DNA of 64,000 nt from Adiantum capillus-veneris. Lineage: Eukaryota > Streptophyta > Polypodiopsida > Polypodiales > Pteridaceae. The DNA lies in contig CM043955.1 in assembly GCA_014529385.2 (NCBI GenBank), positions 137,342,108 to 137,406,107 of the forward strand. The letters run 5' to 3'. A program made the position numbers and the translations under genes. This document shows, piece by piece, positions 35,258 through 46,960 of this stretch; within the stretch, counting starts at the first letter, position 1, and each line of letters begins with the position of its first letter. The notes beneath the pieces are model-generated. The model ran no database searches. It was not told the origin of the DNA and saw only the letters and a program-made list of their open reading frames with translations.

Positions 35258-37857
35258 AATCAAAGTACCACTCCACGAAGTAAATCTTCTCCATCACCTC
35301 AATAAACAAATGGTACAAGTAGCATGCAAGGAGTCAGGCAAATTTGGGTACCAAAGGCACAACTTGTAGATAAACCAAATCAGATCTGGGTGCCTAAGAT
35401 TTCACCAAATAAACCGAAGACGGTTCCAAGGATTCAAGCACAGAATCGAGCATCTATGAACAAGGACCTAACATGAAAAAGGTTTGGAAGAAAAAGGAGC
35501 ACTTATCTTCTCCACACAATGTGAAACCAATCAAACAGTGTCCAGTTAAGTCTAAATAGACTTTCAAGAACCATGCACCAAGCAGACCAAGCTACCAATG
35601 GCGAGAAAAAGCTCGACAATCGTCTAAAGGGCTCAGCGTGGTTAAACACCCTGATGGTACTATCAAACAGAGAGCACAAAGGCTACAAGATTTGCTCTTT
35701 GGAAGACACCAGCAGCAAACCTCGACATCGAAAACCCTTGAGTTATTTACTCGAGACCCAACTCTTGCACAACATATTGAGTTGAATTGAATTGATCTTC
35801 ATATCATGGTAGAGTCAATCACGGCTATGCATAAACACAATTGTTCAACCCATGCACACAGTCGTCCCGGAGAACGCCATCTAGGAGGGGTGGAAGGATA
35901 CTACTAAATACTAAGTAATTAAGGGCAATGTTTGAAGAGGGAGGAAAAAGTTTCATGTTAACGTGTGATTTTTACAAAATTACCTAATAATTCCCTTATA
36001 ATTCATCAACTGGGGAAAAGTCACTGATAATATCTTCTCGATGAGTGTAAATAGTGTATATACTATTAGAAAATCATCAAAAATAGTCCTTTATTTGGGT
36101 ATTTTTCATCATTTTTGCTAATAGGAAGGCTTAAAAATGGAGAAATCCAACAAAAAACAATAAAGCTGTGTTTTTAAAGGGATTTTATTAATTATTGGAT
36201 TTTCACTTTGCTTTCTTTAGAGCATTTTTCTATTTTCTTTGATTTTTCCAATAAAAATTTTAAAAATCAATAATAATTAGCAGGAAAGCTCAGATGGAAA
36301 AACGGAAGACACGATGGTGATCAGAAAGACAAAGCGGACAAGCACAAAAATTTTCAACAAAATTAGAAGATGAAAGCGGGAAACCTAAATTAGGCGGCCA
36401 AGCCTACTTCTACAAAATTTTTGCAGAATGAGCTACAACAATCTGATTTGGGAAATTTTTGAGTCTAACGTAGATTTCACAGCCTAATAGGACTAACGGG
36501 GGAATCTGGGGAAATTTGGTTCGGGAAGTCCGGGTATAGATAGCCAGGTAGGTTAAAACCACGTCATTTCCACTTGGAGCTTTGCAGAGAGAGCATTTCG
36601 GCTTCTTTTGCACGTCATTTCCGAAGCCTACAGTTGACCTTTTTCAGCGTTGTCTCACACGAGACATGAGGGGTAAGTTCCTTACTAGTCAATGATCCAT
36701 TTTGTACAGCCGGTAGCTAGTCTGAAGCCCTCGAAAAAACCCTAGAAGCCGAGCAGTGCACAAAGACCTACGACCTAAAAGTAACCATAGCGCCCTGCCA
36801 ACCTGACCAAATCGGATGGGATTTGAACCATAGCATGCCCTTACATGATAGAACCATTCCATACCATCAGGGTCCTCAGTAGAGAATTAGGGTTTTTTGG
36901 GAAAGGCCAGAATTTCGACCTGACTCCACAGATGTCTTGCTAATGAGGTTCATATACAATGTATATGATTGGTTTGGAGAAATCCATCAAGTAAAGCACT
37001 CGAAAAGCGAAAAACAGCTCGAAGGTTACAAAGCGTCAAATTCGACACACGAGGCCAAACTGACTCCAAATGAGTCAGAATTGGACAGGTAGCTTCACGA
37101 TGATGTTACGGACAAGTCCAAAGCCTCAAAGTTGACAGACCAACTCAATAGACAGAGTAGTCACAAAAGACGGTGATTTCAGAGTCAACAAAGCACAAAG
37201 TAATGCCGGCATGACCAAACTTGACCAAATTCAATTTAGGACTTGTATTAGGTGTATGAAACATGTTTAGGTCAAAATTTATGTGAAATGCAAAGTTTTT
37301 GTCACTATAGTAAATGATTGCATGGAAATTTTCAATTCACCTGGCATGTGTACACACCTATTACATGCCAAAAATCAAGTATGAGCTAAAATGACCACCC
37401 TTTACTTGCAAAATTGCCAAAAAACGCAAAGAAGTCTGTGAAAGCCAAAATTTGGGTTATGAACAACTTTTCTTGATCCAAATCACCTCATAATTCATAC
37501 CCAAGGTCTATACCATGCCTAGAACCAGTCTATGCCAAAAAATGTCATTTTGGGAAGAAAAGTTAATAATCGCGATTATTTACTTTTTGGCCAAAATGGG
37601 ACAATTTTGAAAATTTATCATCATACATCCAAAGTACATGATGTGATAAGCCCACTAGCCAATTTTGAGTCAATTTGGATTTCAAAATCTCAAATCTCCT
37701 TTATATCTACTATTTCAAAGACCTAAAGCCAAAATCTGGTACCATTTTCAACATGTACATCCAAATGAGCCCAAATTTCTCTCAGAGCATGTAATTGGCA
37801 CATACTTCAAGGCTATAAAGCCAAAATTGCAAAAAAGTTGAAAATTTTTCCACCTGT
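35258..37857 (+). other. 3' non-coding part of element A and palindrome unit
   Basis: After the last open frame a short relic carries twice the motif QIWVPK (35335-35400). A polypurine-like run (AGGAGGGGTGGAAGGA, ~35882-35897) may precede an LTR, but no TG start is clear. From 36 to 37.8 kb the DNA is AT-rich and non-coding and resembles the leader in style. One palindrome (37562-37583, one mismatch) is present. No gene seen. Confidence 0.5.
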
Positions 37858-39802
37858 TGAGGCAAGCTTTTCCATGCATGGAAACCCCCATATATTTTTT
37901 TCCCTTTTACCAAAAAATATTTCCTATTATATAAGTTACTTTTGATTTTTTCTTCCCTTTTGCACAAAAGTTTTAGCCTTTAGTAAATAAATAAGACTTG
38001 TGCTAATCAATCACGATGTAGCATAAATAAGTAAGATTTCTTTGTTGATATCTCTTTTGACCTTAAATATTATATATATATATTCTAAATTACATTATAT
38101 AGTTTAGTATTTTCTAATATATTTTTCATGTATATATATTATTCCACCCTACCAAATATTTTATTCACTAGTTTTCATTTTCAAACCTCAACCCCACTTT
38201 CAAATTTCAATAATGCCTCCATCTAAATGATTGCCAATCTTTTCAAAACTCTAGGTCATGTTTTCGTACACATGAAGGAGCTTACACTTGAAGGCAAGAG
38301 AGAAGTCCACTCAAAGGGGACCACCAAAAGACCTTTGCAGCCACAAATAATACATTATTTGGATGAATTTTTTAAGTAGAGAAGAACCCCGAATCTGAAG
38401 GAGCGTTCAACATGAAAGATGTAGCTCGTGATCTCAATTTTTAGCTCAATTTTTTTCAAAATTTTTGGAGTTATGAACACGGAGATATCATTTTTGTAGT
38501 GGACCCCAGTTTTCTCGTGTAATGGTGACACAGGCCATCCCCAATTTTCTTCCCTCTAGAATGGCTATGGTTCTACAAGTCTTCAAGCATGATTACAAGA
38601 GACAAGGCTCTTTTAATGAGGTCTTGGCAAGTCTAGAGTGATTCTATCACCATTTTTGGAGGATGCATCCTCATCAACAACTATCCACCTTTGACAATCT
38701 CTCTTGTAAATTTCTTACCTCTCTCTTCTCTCCCTAATAAGATTATGTCTAGCTAAAGCTAGACTATTGTAAATATCTCCTATCCTCTACATCCTACCCA
38801 CATTCTCTCTTCTTCTCTCTCTATTGACTCTGGTATTTTAAATAATGAGGAGACAAGATGGGATCCACAGTCACATGCACCCCATTTTCCTAGTCACCAA
38901 AGTGGGACACTCACCTCAAATAGAAATATTGTTAAATCCTCCCCTCCTTCCCTATATAAGGAGGCAATGAGAGAACACAAAGACACACACACACACGCAC
39001 GCACCTATCCATACACACTCTTGTGCTACATGCTTGTAGCATGAACCCTAATCACATAATCACAACACCATCATCATCACCATCACCATGCACAAAAGAT
39101 GAGCACCACACCTCCACACCACTTGTAATTAAGGGTTGAAGGCACAATTTCAAGAAGAAGAAGGGTGGACACACTCATGATATTCCTCGCCATCTACTCC
39201 CATCTCTCCATTATGCCTCCTACGATCTTGTCCCCTTCTCATTTTCCTGCCATACGCTACCTATTGTATTCATCTTTTGCAAGCAATCAACACACTCCAT
39301 CTTGGTGCCATACTTTGTGTCGCTTTGGATACATCTCATTGTGAGTATGGTATATGCTTGTTCCTTGCCTTTTTTTTGTTTTTGCTTATGTAAAGGTGTG
39401 CGGATTTTCCACCATACACACACACTCTCTCTCTCCCTCTCATATTCCTATCATCTTGCTACTTCCATCTTGAGGTGTGCGGATTCGCCACCTCTTGTAT
39501 GATAAGTGAGCATACTCGCAAGTTTCCCCTACCTCATTATCTTCCTTACTAACATGCACGAGTAGCAAGCCCATTCTCACTCATTCACCACTCCTCTCAC
39601 CTTATTCTCCGACCACCCCATTCCACATTTGGGCGTGGATCTTGAAATTGTTTTCCATGGCATGCTTCATTGTGTATATGTATGCGTCCTAGCCGCATAT
39701 CTTGCTAGGTGGTGCCCCTATTGTGTATCCCCCATGATGAGGCCATTGTGCATAGTCTTGGTGTAGAGGCCACCGGATCTATTTTTTCACTTCCGCCTCT
39801 CA
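37858..39802 (+). repeat. 5' LTR of element B
   Basis: Starts TGAGGCAAGC and ends CTCTCA, 1945 bp. It matches 43914-45773 with few substitutions. TATATAAGGAGG near 38954 is a likely promoter TATA box, and an AGGTGTGCGGATT repeat occurs twice (39394 and 39473). An AC-rich run lies near 38982-39005 and a CT run near 39420-39440. Confidence 0.9.
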
Positions 39803-39804
39803 TT

Positions 39805-39822
39805 TGGTGCCCCCACGGAGGA
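39805..39822 (+). other. Primer-binding site of element B
   Basis: TGGTGCCCCCACGGAGGA follows the LTR end after two bases. It begins with TGG, the complement of a tRNA CCA end. I cannot name the tRNA. Confidence 0.55.
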
Positions 39823-40413
39823 GGGCTCTTGAAACCTTCAGTTTACAAGGCTGACATGTTTACTTCTCTTCATGGTAGAGTTGCTTCTTGAATTCTCTAA
39901 TTGGACCACTGAAGAGGAGGAGCTTCAAGAAGGTTTGACTCAAGTCATCAAGACACTCTTGCCAAGGTGTTGTATTGTTAGCATAGAAGAAGTGGTAAGA
40001 CCCTCTTTCCCTACTTAGATTGTTTACATTTCTCATCATCCCCGCAAGCGTAAAAGCAAGGCACAAGCTGCATCATGCTCACATTGTAGCCAAAAACCGC
40101 ACCTTCGATATGAGTGCAACCCAAAGTGAAGAAAAGGCCATCATTTTCTCTCTCGACATCTGCACAGGCGTTCTCACATCAGTAGGCTTTCAAGTAGCAC
40201 CAGGCTTCTCTACATCTACGTCCCCATCTTTGCCACCTATTCCACCTACATCCACAACAAGCCTTCACAACTTGAAGAAGCTACTACGAACGCATGGTCC
40301 CTCCCTCTCCCTTGCACCAAAAGATTCAAGGGTTTTCTAGCGCCGACAATCACCCCGTCTCCAAAACAAAAGGGTAAATCCTCCAAAGTCTTTCTATACC
40401 TCACTCTCATCTC

Positions 40414-40950
40414 ATGAGCCAGGAACTAGAAACAGCAGCATGGATTCTACGTCGTCTACCGAGTGAAGTGTCGGAGCTTGTCATCGACAAGGTCTTTGAC
40501 ACAGGTTTTGCTTGGCGGAAAGACAAAACCCTCCACCTTCAAGGGGTGTTGCTTGTGAATCAAGGCTATGATGATGACTTTACAGCTTGCTATGTATCCA
40601 TCCAACTTGGATTAATACAAGTGGTAAAACTCACCACCTACCTCATCACACCTATGTATACACTAGATAGCACTCTATCTTGCAGGAAAGTGAAGTTGCT
40701 CAAAGAGAGAGAGTTCAAGATTTTCCAAGAGCTTGCTAGAGGGGCAGTCCTAGAGCTAGAAGACGAAGACAACCTTGTCCTCTGGTACTATAAATTTGAC
40801 CTCGACTACCAAGAGCTCTACACCTCTGACTATAACCTTTCACCACAAAGGAGAGAGCCTTTTCGAATTATCATGGGATGGACCCAGCGCATCAACGTTT
40901 TGCAAGGAACCAAACTTATGCACCACAACGAATTCAATCAATCAAAGTAA
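40414..40950 (+). CDS. Element B 5' open frame of unknown function (178 aa)
   Basis: An uninterrupted frame between primer site and gag, in a place usually non-coding in Gypsy elements. It opens MSQELETAAWILRRLPSEVS and contains LCRK-like and acidic parts (LELEDEDNLVLWYYKFDLDY). Mixed hydrophobic and charged composition suggests a folded soluble protein; no signal peptide, membrane segment or known motif is seen. The frame ends 247 bases before the gag ATG. It could be an element-specific accessory protein, a captured host fragment or a surviving piece of a longer gag leader. Start at the first ATG of the frame; an upstream start is not excluded. Confidence 0.5.
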   Translation: MSQELETAAWILRRLPSEVSELVIDKVFDTGFAWRKDKTLHLQGVLLVNQGYDDDFTACYVSIQLGLIQVVKLTTYLITPMYTLDSTLSCRKVKLLKEREFKIFQELARGAVLELEDEDNLVLWYYKFDLDYQELYTSDYNLSPQRREPFRIIMGWTQRINVLQGTKLMHHNEFNQSK

Positions 40951-41196
40951 TCTTGGACCGCAAGATGTTTTATCAATAGATCATTACAACCATGTTTGGT
41001 AGAGAACGACTGCAAGAGATAAACACCTCTTCTCTACCCTTTATCCTCCCTATGATTAATCATGAAGTGCCTTTTGATGTAGTTATTTTCATCCTTGTAT
41101 AGTATGTTTTCCATCCACCGAGCACCCATGTATTGAATCTCTATAAATTTTTTTTTTAAAAAAAATCTAAGTCGAGTTAATTTTCTGACTCCCACA

Positions 41197-42882
41197 ATGG
41201 GAAGTGTAGCATTTCCAACATTTACTGGTAAGGTGGCTGAGGATACTGCAGACTTTCTAGACAACTTGGAAAAAGCATGTGTCATCTCTGCGAGAGATGA
41301 TGATGCTTCGCCCTTGCGTATCTTCCCACTTCTAATGAAGGTGGAGGCAAGATCATGGTACAATGCCTTGGCACAAGAAACCAAGGAACGGTGGGACTTA
41401 TTAAGAGAAGCCTTTGTCAAGCGTTTTGGAGAGGGCACAACATCAGAGAAGCTATGGAAATTGTTGACAGAGTTGAAGCAGGGCAGTATGCTGGAATACG
41501 CATCATATGAGTCAAAGTTTGTAGATTTATGGGGGCGATGGGTTGCATCGCTAAGAGAGGATGAGGGGGCACCTGATTTCCTAAAGAAGGATCGGTTTGT
41601 GGCTGGGTTATGGCCAACTCTTAAAGAGAAGGTGAAGGGAAGGTTTCCTGCTACGTATGAGCTAGAAGTTGAAGTGGCCCGCCTTAAAGATAAGAAGTTG
41701 CACCTACAAGCCAGGAATATCGATGAAGAGGAAGCCGTTAGGACCCGACCACCTCTAGCACCACCTACAACAGTCGCCCAGAGGATTCAACCACAAGAAC
41801 CAATTGAAGATCAACAAGACCTGCTCAATCGAATCACCAATCAACTTGAGAATCTCTCAGTCCATTTGATACAACAAGGGCATGCACACAATCACAACCA
41901 AGAGCAAGGAAGAGGAAAAAGAAGGCAAAACCAAGAATACCACTGCTACAATTGTGGGGAGGATGGTCATGGCATGTACTATTGTCCACACCCAAGGAGG
42001 CAGAATTTCAACAGAGGAGCCAGGCAAAACCAGGTTTCACCACCGAGAGCAAGACCACCACCACCGAGGGCACCACAACAAGCACCACCCGTGGAAATCC
42101 TACAATCACCCATTCAACCACAACCACCACCACCACCACAACCTCTCATTCCACCCTTACCCCCACCACCAGTTGGCAATCAAACAGTAAGCGTCATCAG
42201 TCTTGAAGGTAAAGGAAAGGAGAAAGTGGAGGAGGATAAGACCAAGGTTAAAGGAGTAGATGCCATAGGGGTAAAACGCGCTAGGCATGGTGAATCTTCA
42301 CAAAAGGAAGAAAAGATGAAGACTAAAGGGGAATCTAGCAAAAAGCCGTCCAAATCACGACGTAAAATTGACATTGTAGATTTCTCTTTGGGTGAATGTT
42401 CTAAACCATATGATTTGGTTCAAGATATTTCTGTGCAGGGCCCAAAAATCACCTGGCCCCAATTACTCAACCTAGCACCTAGGGTGAGGAGACAATGGAC
42501 AAATTTGGTAAGCACTAGACAACCAAAGCCAAAGATAGCTGGGGCTATCTCTGGGAGGAATCTAGATGACATACTACCAGTGATGGATGCTTACATCAAA
42601 GGGCAACACATCTCCAATATCTACATCGATGGTGGCGCACAAATATGTGTCATGAGTGAAAAAATGATGCACCATTTGGGTTTAGAGGTGAGTCGGCCGG
42701 CACCATGCCGAGCCAAAATGGCAAATAATTTAAAACTTCAATGTGTTGGTGTCATAAATGCAGTTAGGATAAAGTCATTCAACATCGAGGTAGATCTGGA
42801 CGTCTTTGTCATGCCACACAAAGGGGAGGGCTACCCTATCATTCTAGGGAGGCCTTGGCTTATGGCTATGAGAGCTAAGTAG
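41197..42882 (+). CDS. Element B gag-protease (561 aa, open)
   Basis: The longest open frame of the window. The gag (capsid) domain begins MGSVAFPTFTGKVAEDTADF and includes VEARSWYNALAQETKERWDL and LREAFVKRFGEG (residues ~5-160), typical of plant Gypsy gag. A CX2CX4HX4C knuckle CYNCGEDGHGMYYC lies near residue 250, then a long Pro-rich linker (270-330) and a basic linker. The aspartic protease has SNIYIDGGAQICVMSEKMMH (residue ~475), with D-G-G in place of D-S/T-G as in many plant Gypsy proteases, and YPIILGRPWLMAM at the end. A TAG at 42880 ends it where element C reads Gln. Related to element C. Confidence 0.85.
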   Translation: MGSVAFPTFTGKVAEDTADFLDNLEKACVISARDDDASPLRIFPLLMKVEARSWYNALAQETKERWDLLREAFVKRFGEGTTSEKLWKLLTELKQGSMLEYASYESKFVDLWGRWVASLREDEGAPDFLKKDRFVAGLWPTLKEKVKGRFPATYELEVEVARLKDKKLHLQARNIDEEEAVRTRPPLAPPTTVAQRIQPQEPIEDQQDLLNRITNQLENLSVHLIQQGHAHNHNQEQGRGKRRQNQEYHCYNCGEDGHGMYYCPHPRRQNFNRGARQNQVSPPRARPPPPRAPQQAPPVEILQSPIQPQPPPPPQPLIPPLPPPPVGNQTVSVISLEGKGKEKVEEDKTKVKGVDAIGVKRARHGESSQKEEKMKTKGESSKKPSKSRRKIDIVDFSLGECSKPYDLVQDISVQGPKITWPQLLNLAPRVRRQWTNLVSTRQPKPKIAGAISGRNLDDILPVMDAYIKGQHISNIYIDGGAQICVMSEKMMHHLGLEVSRPAPCRAKMANNLKLQCVGVINAVRIKSFNIEVDLDVFVMPHKGEGYPIILGRPWLMAMRAK

Positions 42883-43913
42883 GACTGTGACACCGGCATA
42901 ATCCAGATGAAGGATGCAAAAGGGAAGCCGATACTTTACGACATGAAGACAGGTCGGCAATGCGACATGGATCTAGAAACCTCTATGGATGAGTTTTCTA
43001 GTGGTGACTCTTCAACCACTTCAGAGGAGGAGTCAACAGGGAGTGAAGGAAGTGATAGCTCCATTGAGGTAATGGGCCTCACATTCAACCACAACAAGGT
43101 GGACCCTTCAAATTTGCAACCACATGTGAAAGTGGTGAAGACACTTCAACTACCCCTATGGCACGAGATTGGTGAAAGACTCATGCAAAGAAATGCAATT
43201 GAGGTCTACTGGCACTTTAGGTTTTCCTTTCTAACTGTGAACATTGTGTGTAACATTAATTTGGGAAGCTCTTTAAGTTGGGTTGCGACAAGAGTGGAAG
43301 GATTGACATCAACAACCAGTGGAATCAATCTAGGACATACCAATCAAGGAAGAATGGTTTTGCATACTAGTGGTAACATGGAGTCATTTTGCAAAATGTG
43401 GTTTGCAGTTTATCTTTTGTACATGGTGGGCTCTCTTGTGCAACAGGCATCAACCATGCAATCTATCCATGTTGGCAACAGGTCTCTATCAATTTGGCAT
43501 GAAGAAGGAAAACAAGCAAGATATGAGGATTATGGTTTCTTACTCCCTTTTGGCTATGTGTCTGGACGAGGAAGCCATGCATGGTCCCGCTTTGGAATAC
43601 TTTCAAGGACTGATCAAGTTCTTTCCATACCTTCTATCACTTATGCAAGAGTTAATTCTTGTGCAGCTTGTGGACTCAAGAATCATTATAAGTGTGATCT
43701 TCTGAAGAGGACATTATTGCATACAATGGATTTACGCTTAGTGTGGGACCCAGTTGGACACCGAAAAGAACTTTGGGGAGCCTCATGCTTCCAAGGTATC
43801 CATTATTCCCTACAAGGATCTACCAGCCACCAAGGAGAAATCCTACTCTATTTCAACATGCTCAAGTACAGAGCTAGAGGCATGAATACCTCTAGCCTTA
43901 GGGGGAGAGCTAA
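42883..43913 (+). pseudogene. Element B region after protease: pol remnant and unidentified filler
   Basis: Just past the TAG the same frame continues with IIQMKDAKGKPILYDMKTGR and an acidic Ser-rich run (TTSEEESTGSEGSDSSIEVM), normal post-protease sequence also present in element C. Pol-like sequence then stops near 43.23 kb, and no RT, RNase H or integrase motif follows. The remaining 43230-43895 is open (frame to 43999, running into the LTR) but unrecognised, for example WHEEGKQARYEDYGFLLPFG and SCAACGLKNHYKCDLL. It may be filler acquired when pol was lost. Confidence 0.6.
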
Positions 43914-45773
43914 TGAGGCAAGCTTTTCCATGCATGGAAACCCCCATATATTTTTTTCCCTTTTACCAAAAAATATTTCCTATTATATAAGTTACTTTTG
44001 ATTTTTTCTTCCCTTTTGCACAAACGTTTTAGTCTTTAGTAAATAAATAAGACTTATGCTAATCAATCACGATGTAGCATAAATAAGTAAGCTTTCTTTG
44101 TTGATATCTCTTTTGACCTTAAATATTATATATATATATTCTAAATTACATTATATAGTTTAGTATTTTCTAATATATTTTTCATGTATATATATTTTTC
44201 CACCCTACCAAATATTTTATTCACTAGTTTTCATTTTCAAACCTCAACCCCACTTTCAAATTTCAATAATACCTCCATCTAGATGATTTCCAATATTTTC
44301 AAAACTCTAGGTCATCTTTTCATACACATGAAGGAGCTTACACTTGAAGGCAAGAGAGAAGTCCACTCAAAGGGGACCACCAAAAGACCTTTGCAGCCAC
44401 AAATAATACATTATTTGGATGAATTTTTTAAGTAGAGAAGAACCCCGAATCTGAAGGAGCGTTCAACATGAAAGATGTAGCTCCTGATCTCAACTTTTAG
44501 CTCAATTTTTTTCAGAATTTTTGGAGTTATGAACACGGAGATATCATTTTTGTAGTGGACCCCAATTTTCTCGTGTAATGGTGACACAGGCCATCCCCAA
44601 TTTTCTTCCCTTTAGAATGGCTATGGTTCTACAAGTCTTCAAGCATGATTACAAGAGACAAGGCTCTTTTAATGAGGTCTTGGTAAGTCTAGAGTGATTC
44701 TATCACCATTTTTGGAGGATCCATCCTCATCAACAACTATCCACCTTTGACAATCTCTCTTGTAAATTTCTTACCTCTCTCTTCTCTCCCTAATAAGATT
44801 ATGTCTAGCCAAAGCTAGACTATTGTAAATATCTCCTATCCTCTACATCCTACCCACATTCTCTCTTCTTCTCTCTCTATTGACTCTGGTATTTTAAATA
44901 ACGAGGAGACAAGATGGGATCCACAGTCACATGCACCCCATTTTCCTAGTCACCAAAGTGGGACACTCACCTCAAATAGAAATATTGTTAAATCCTCCCC
45001 TCCTTCCCTATATAAGGAGGCCATGAGAGAACACAAAGACACACATACACACACACACGCACGCACCTATCCATACACACTCTTGTGATGTATGCTTGTA
45101 GCATGAACCCTAATCACATAATCACAACACCATCACCATGCACAAAAGATGAGCACCACACCTCCACACCACTTGTAATTAAGGGTTGAAGGCACAATTT
45201 CAAGAAGAAAAAGGGTGGACACACTCATGATATTCCTCGCCATCAACTCCCATCTCTCCATTATGCCTCCTACGATCTTGTCCCCTTCTCATTTTCCTGC
45301 CATACGCTACCTATTGTATTCATCTTTTGCAAGCAATCAACACACTCCATCTTGGTGCCATACTTTGTGTCGCTTTGGATACATCTCATTGTGAGTATGG
45401 TATATGCTTGTTCCTTGCCTTTTTTTTGTTTTTGCTTATGTAAAGGTGTGCGGATTTGCCACCTCTTGTATGATAAGTGAGCATACTCGCAAGTTTCCCC
45501 TACCTCATTATCTTCCTTACTAACATGCACGAGTAGCAAGCCCATTCTCACTCATTCACCACTCCTCTCACCTTATTCTCCGACCACCCCATTCCACATT
45601 TGGGCGTGGATCTTGAAATTGTTTTCCATGGCATGCTTCATTGTATATATGTATGTGTCATAGCCGCATATCTTGCTAGGTGGTGCCCCTATTGTGTATC
45701 CCCCATGATGAGGCCATTGTGCATAGTCTTGGTGTAGAGGCCACCGGGTCTATTTTTTCACTTCCTCCTCTCA
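43914..45773 (+). repeat. 3' LTR of element B
   Basis: 1860 bp, same start (TGAGGCAAGC) and end (CTCTCA) as the 5' copy. The main difference is a 79-bp loss between the two AGGTGTGCGGATT direct repeats present in the 5' LTR (only one copy here, 45444-45456), plus small indels. Confidence 0.9.
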
Positions 45774-45974
45774 TTCTAAATAATTGTGATTATTTACTTT
45801 GGTTACAAATTTTTGTTTTGACCATAGAGTTTGGTTCCTTGCATGATTTTATGCATCTTTTGCTTGTTCAAAAATTGATTTGAAGCAATTTGGACCAGAT
45901 TATCATCATTTCAGTCTATAAGGACATTCTGGAGGAAAATATGACAACTCCGCTAACTTTGCACTCTATTCACT

Positions 45975-46960
45975 GAATAGGAGCAATGCAAGCCGCGGAA
46001 AAGGCCAAGAACTTAAGTTAAACCAAAAGGAGAAACTGCAAGAGCTGCCACCGTATCAACTGGACCCCGAGTCGGTAAAGGAAGCAAAGGCATCTTATCT
46101 TTCTAAAGAGAAGTTTGAAGAACACCACACCACGGTCTTCATGGGCAGATTTAAGAGTGAAGAAGGGCATCCGGTGGAGTTGCAGCTCTTGCCCAAAGAG
46201 GTTTATGATGTCGCAGCAAAGCCAGAAACCAAAGAGGCTAACCGTAGGTTGGGACTTTGACACTTCTATGAACAAGAGCCCTGCGAAGTAGACTTTCAGA
46301 AGGCTTACGAGCTTCTGTTCACCATCAAGGAAGATGGAACTGCCCAAATCTCAGACAACCAAGGAAACAAGGTAGAGGTTGTGATTACAAAGGAAATAGT
46401 GGCAGAGGCACTCACATTGCCCACTGAAGGGATGACCATGCGGGCAAGAGATAGGAAAACAACGGGCACGTTTACAAAGGAAACAGCTACGGCTACATTT
46501 GCCGATCTCATCCACAAGCAGGTGGAAGAGCCAGCCCAGTCTGTACCACCAACATTGCCATTTCCTGGCAAAAAGGCCACCAAGGTACATGACACCAAAT
46601 CACGCCGTGGCCACAACTTTTACACAAGTTCTGAAGTCAACCACCAGACAACCTGTGGACCACGCGCAATATGTGTTAACAACATTGAAAGCCACCAAGA
46701 AGGAGGGAAAGATAACCTACTTGGGCGCACCTGAAGTCTTGACCAGAATAGCCTATCATGCCATCGGCATGGCCGACAACCTACCACCTGCCCCGGATCA
46801 GAACACATGGATCTTGGCAGCTCCACCCTCTCCAAGATCTACAAGATCTGGTAAGCGATCATTAAATCAGGTGATGAATTCGATGACAGTTCATCTGAGC
46901 AGCATAGTAGAGAAAGCTCTGACAACGAAGAAAAAAGAGCTAGGAGGAAAGAGATGAAGA
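45975..46960 (+). pseudogene. Element D N-terminal protein region, broken
   Basis: Successive frames read LPPYQLDPESVKEAKASYLS (~46045), HTTVFMGRFKSEEGHPVELQ, then after TGA (46258) CEVDFQKAYELLFTIKEDGT and VVITKEIVAEALTLPTEGMT (46378-46437), QYVLTTLKATKKEGKITYLG (46658) and RIAYHAIGMADNLPPAP. This resembles the structural (gag-like) proteins carried by non-autonomous plant retroelements, but I recognise no named domain. At least two frame changes (near 46.5-46.66 kb) and one stop make it non-functional. Confidence 0.45.

Larger units (their letters stand above)
25256..37857 (+). mobile_element. Gypsy element A (Ty3/gypsy, non-chromovirus type)
   Basis: From left to right: palindrome-bearing leader (25256-26543), gag with CCHC knuckles, degenerate protease, a spacer protein region, RT with YMDD, RNase H, a duplicated integrase zinc module, integrase core, and an extra aspartic-protease-like region after the integrase. 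Non-coding DNA with further palindrome units follows to 37857, where element B is inserted. RT wording (YRVMPFGLTNAPVTFQR, EVYMDDL) fits the OTA/Tat-Athila side of plant Gypsy. I could not identify a matching LTR pair, so both outer limits are approximate. Confidence 0.8.
37858..45773 (+). mobile_element. Gypsy-type LTR element B with paired LTRs, lacking RT and integrase
   Basis: Two long direct LTRs (37858-39802 and 43914-45773) bracket a 4.1-kb interior with a primer site, an extra 5' frame, a full gag-protease frame and a polypurine tract (GGGGGAGAGC, before 43914). RT, RNase H and integrase are absent, so the copy is non-autonomous. It lies within a palindrome unit of element A: removing it leaves palindromes 37562 and 45776 about 298 bases apart, close to the normal 284-293. 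The 5 bases at the two outer ends (CCTGT, TTCTA) do not match, so no target duplication is confirmed. Confidence 0.85.

Noticed and set aside
25256-37857. Paired LTRs for element A
   Set aside because: The 25.2-26.5 kb and 35.9-37.8 kb regions share palindromes and style, but I could not find a long matching stretch with TG...CA ends.
41882-42206. His/Thr-rich frames overlapping element B gag
   Set aside because: Out-of-frame shadows of the Pro-rich linker of the gag-protease.
37853-45778. Target-site duplication of element B
   Set aside because: CCTGT on the left and TTCTA on the right do not match, allowing one- or two-base shifts of the ends.
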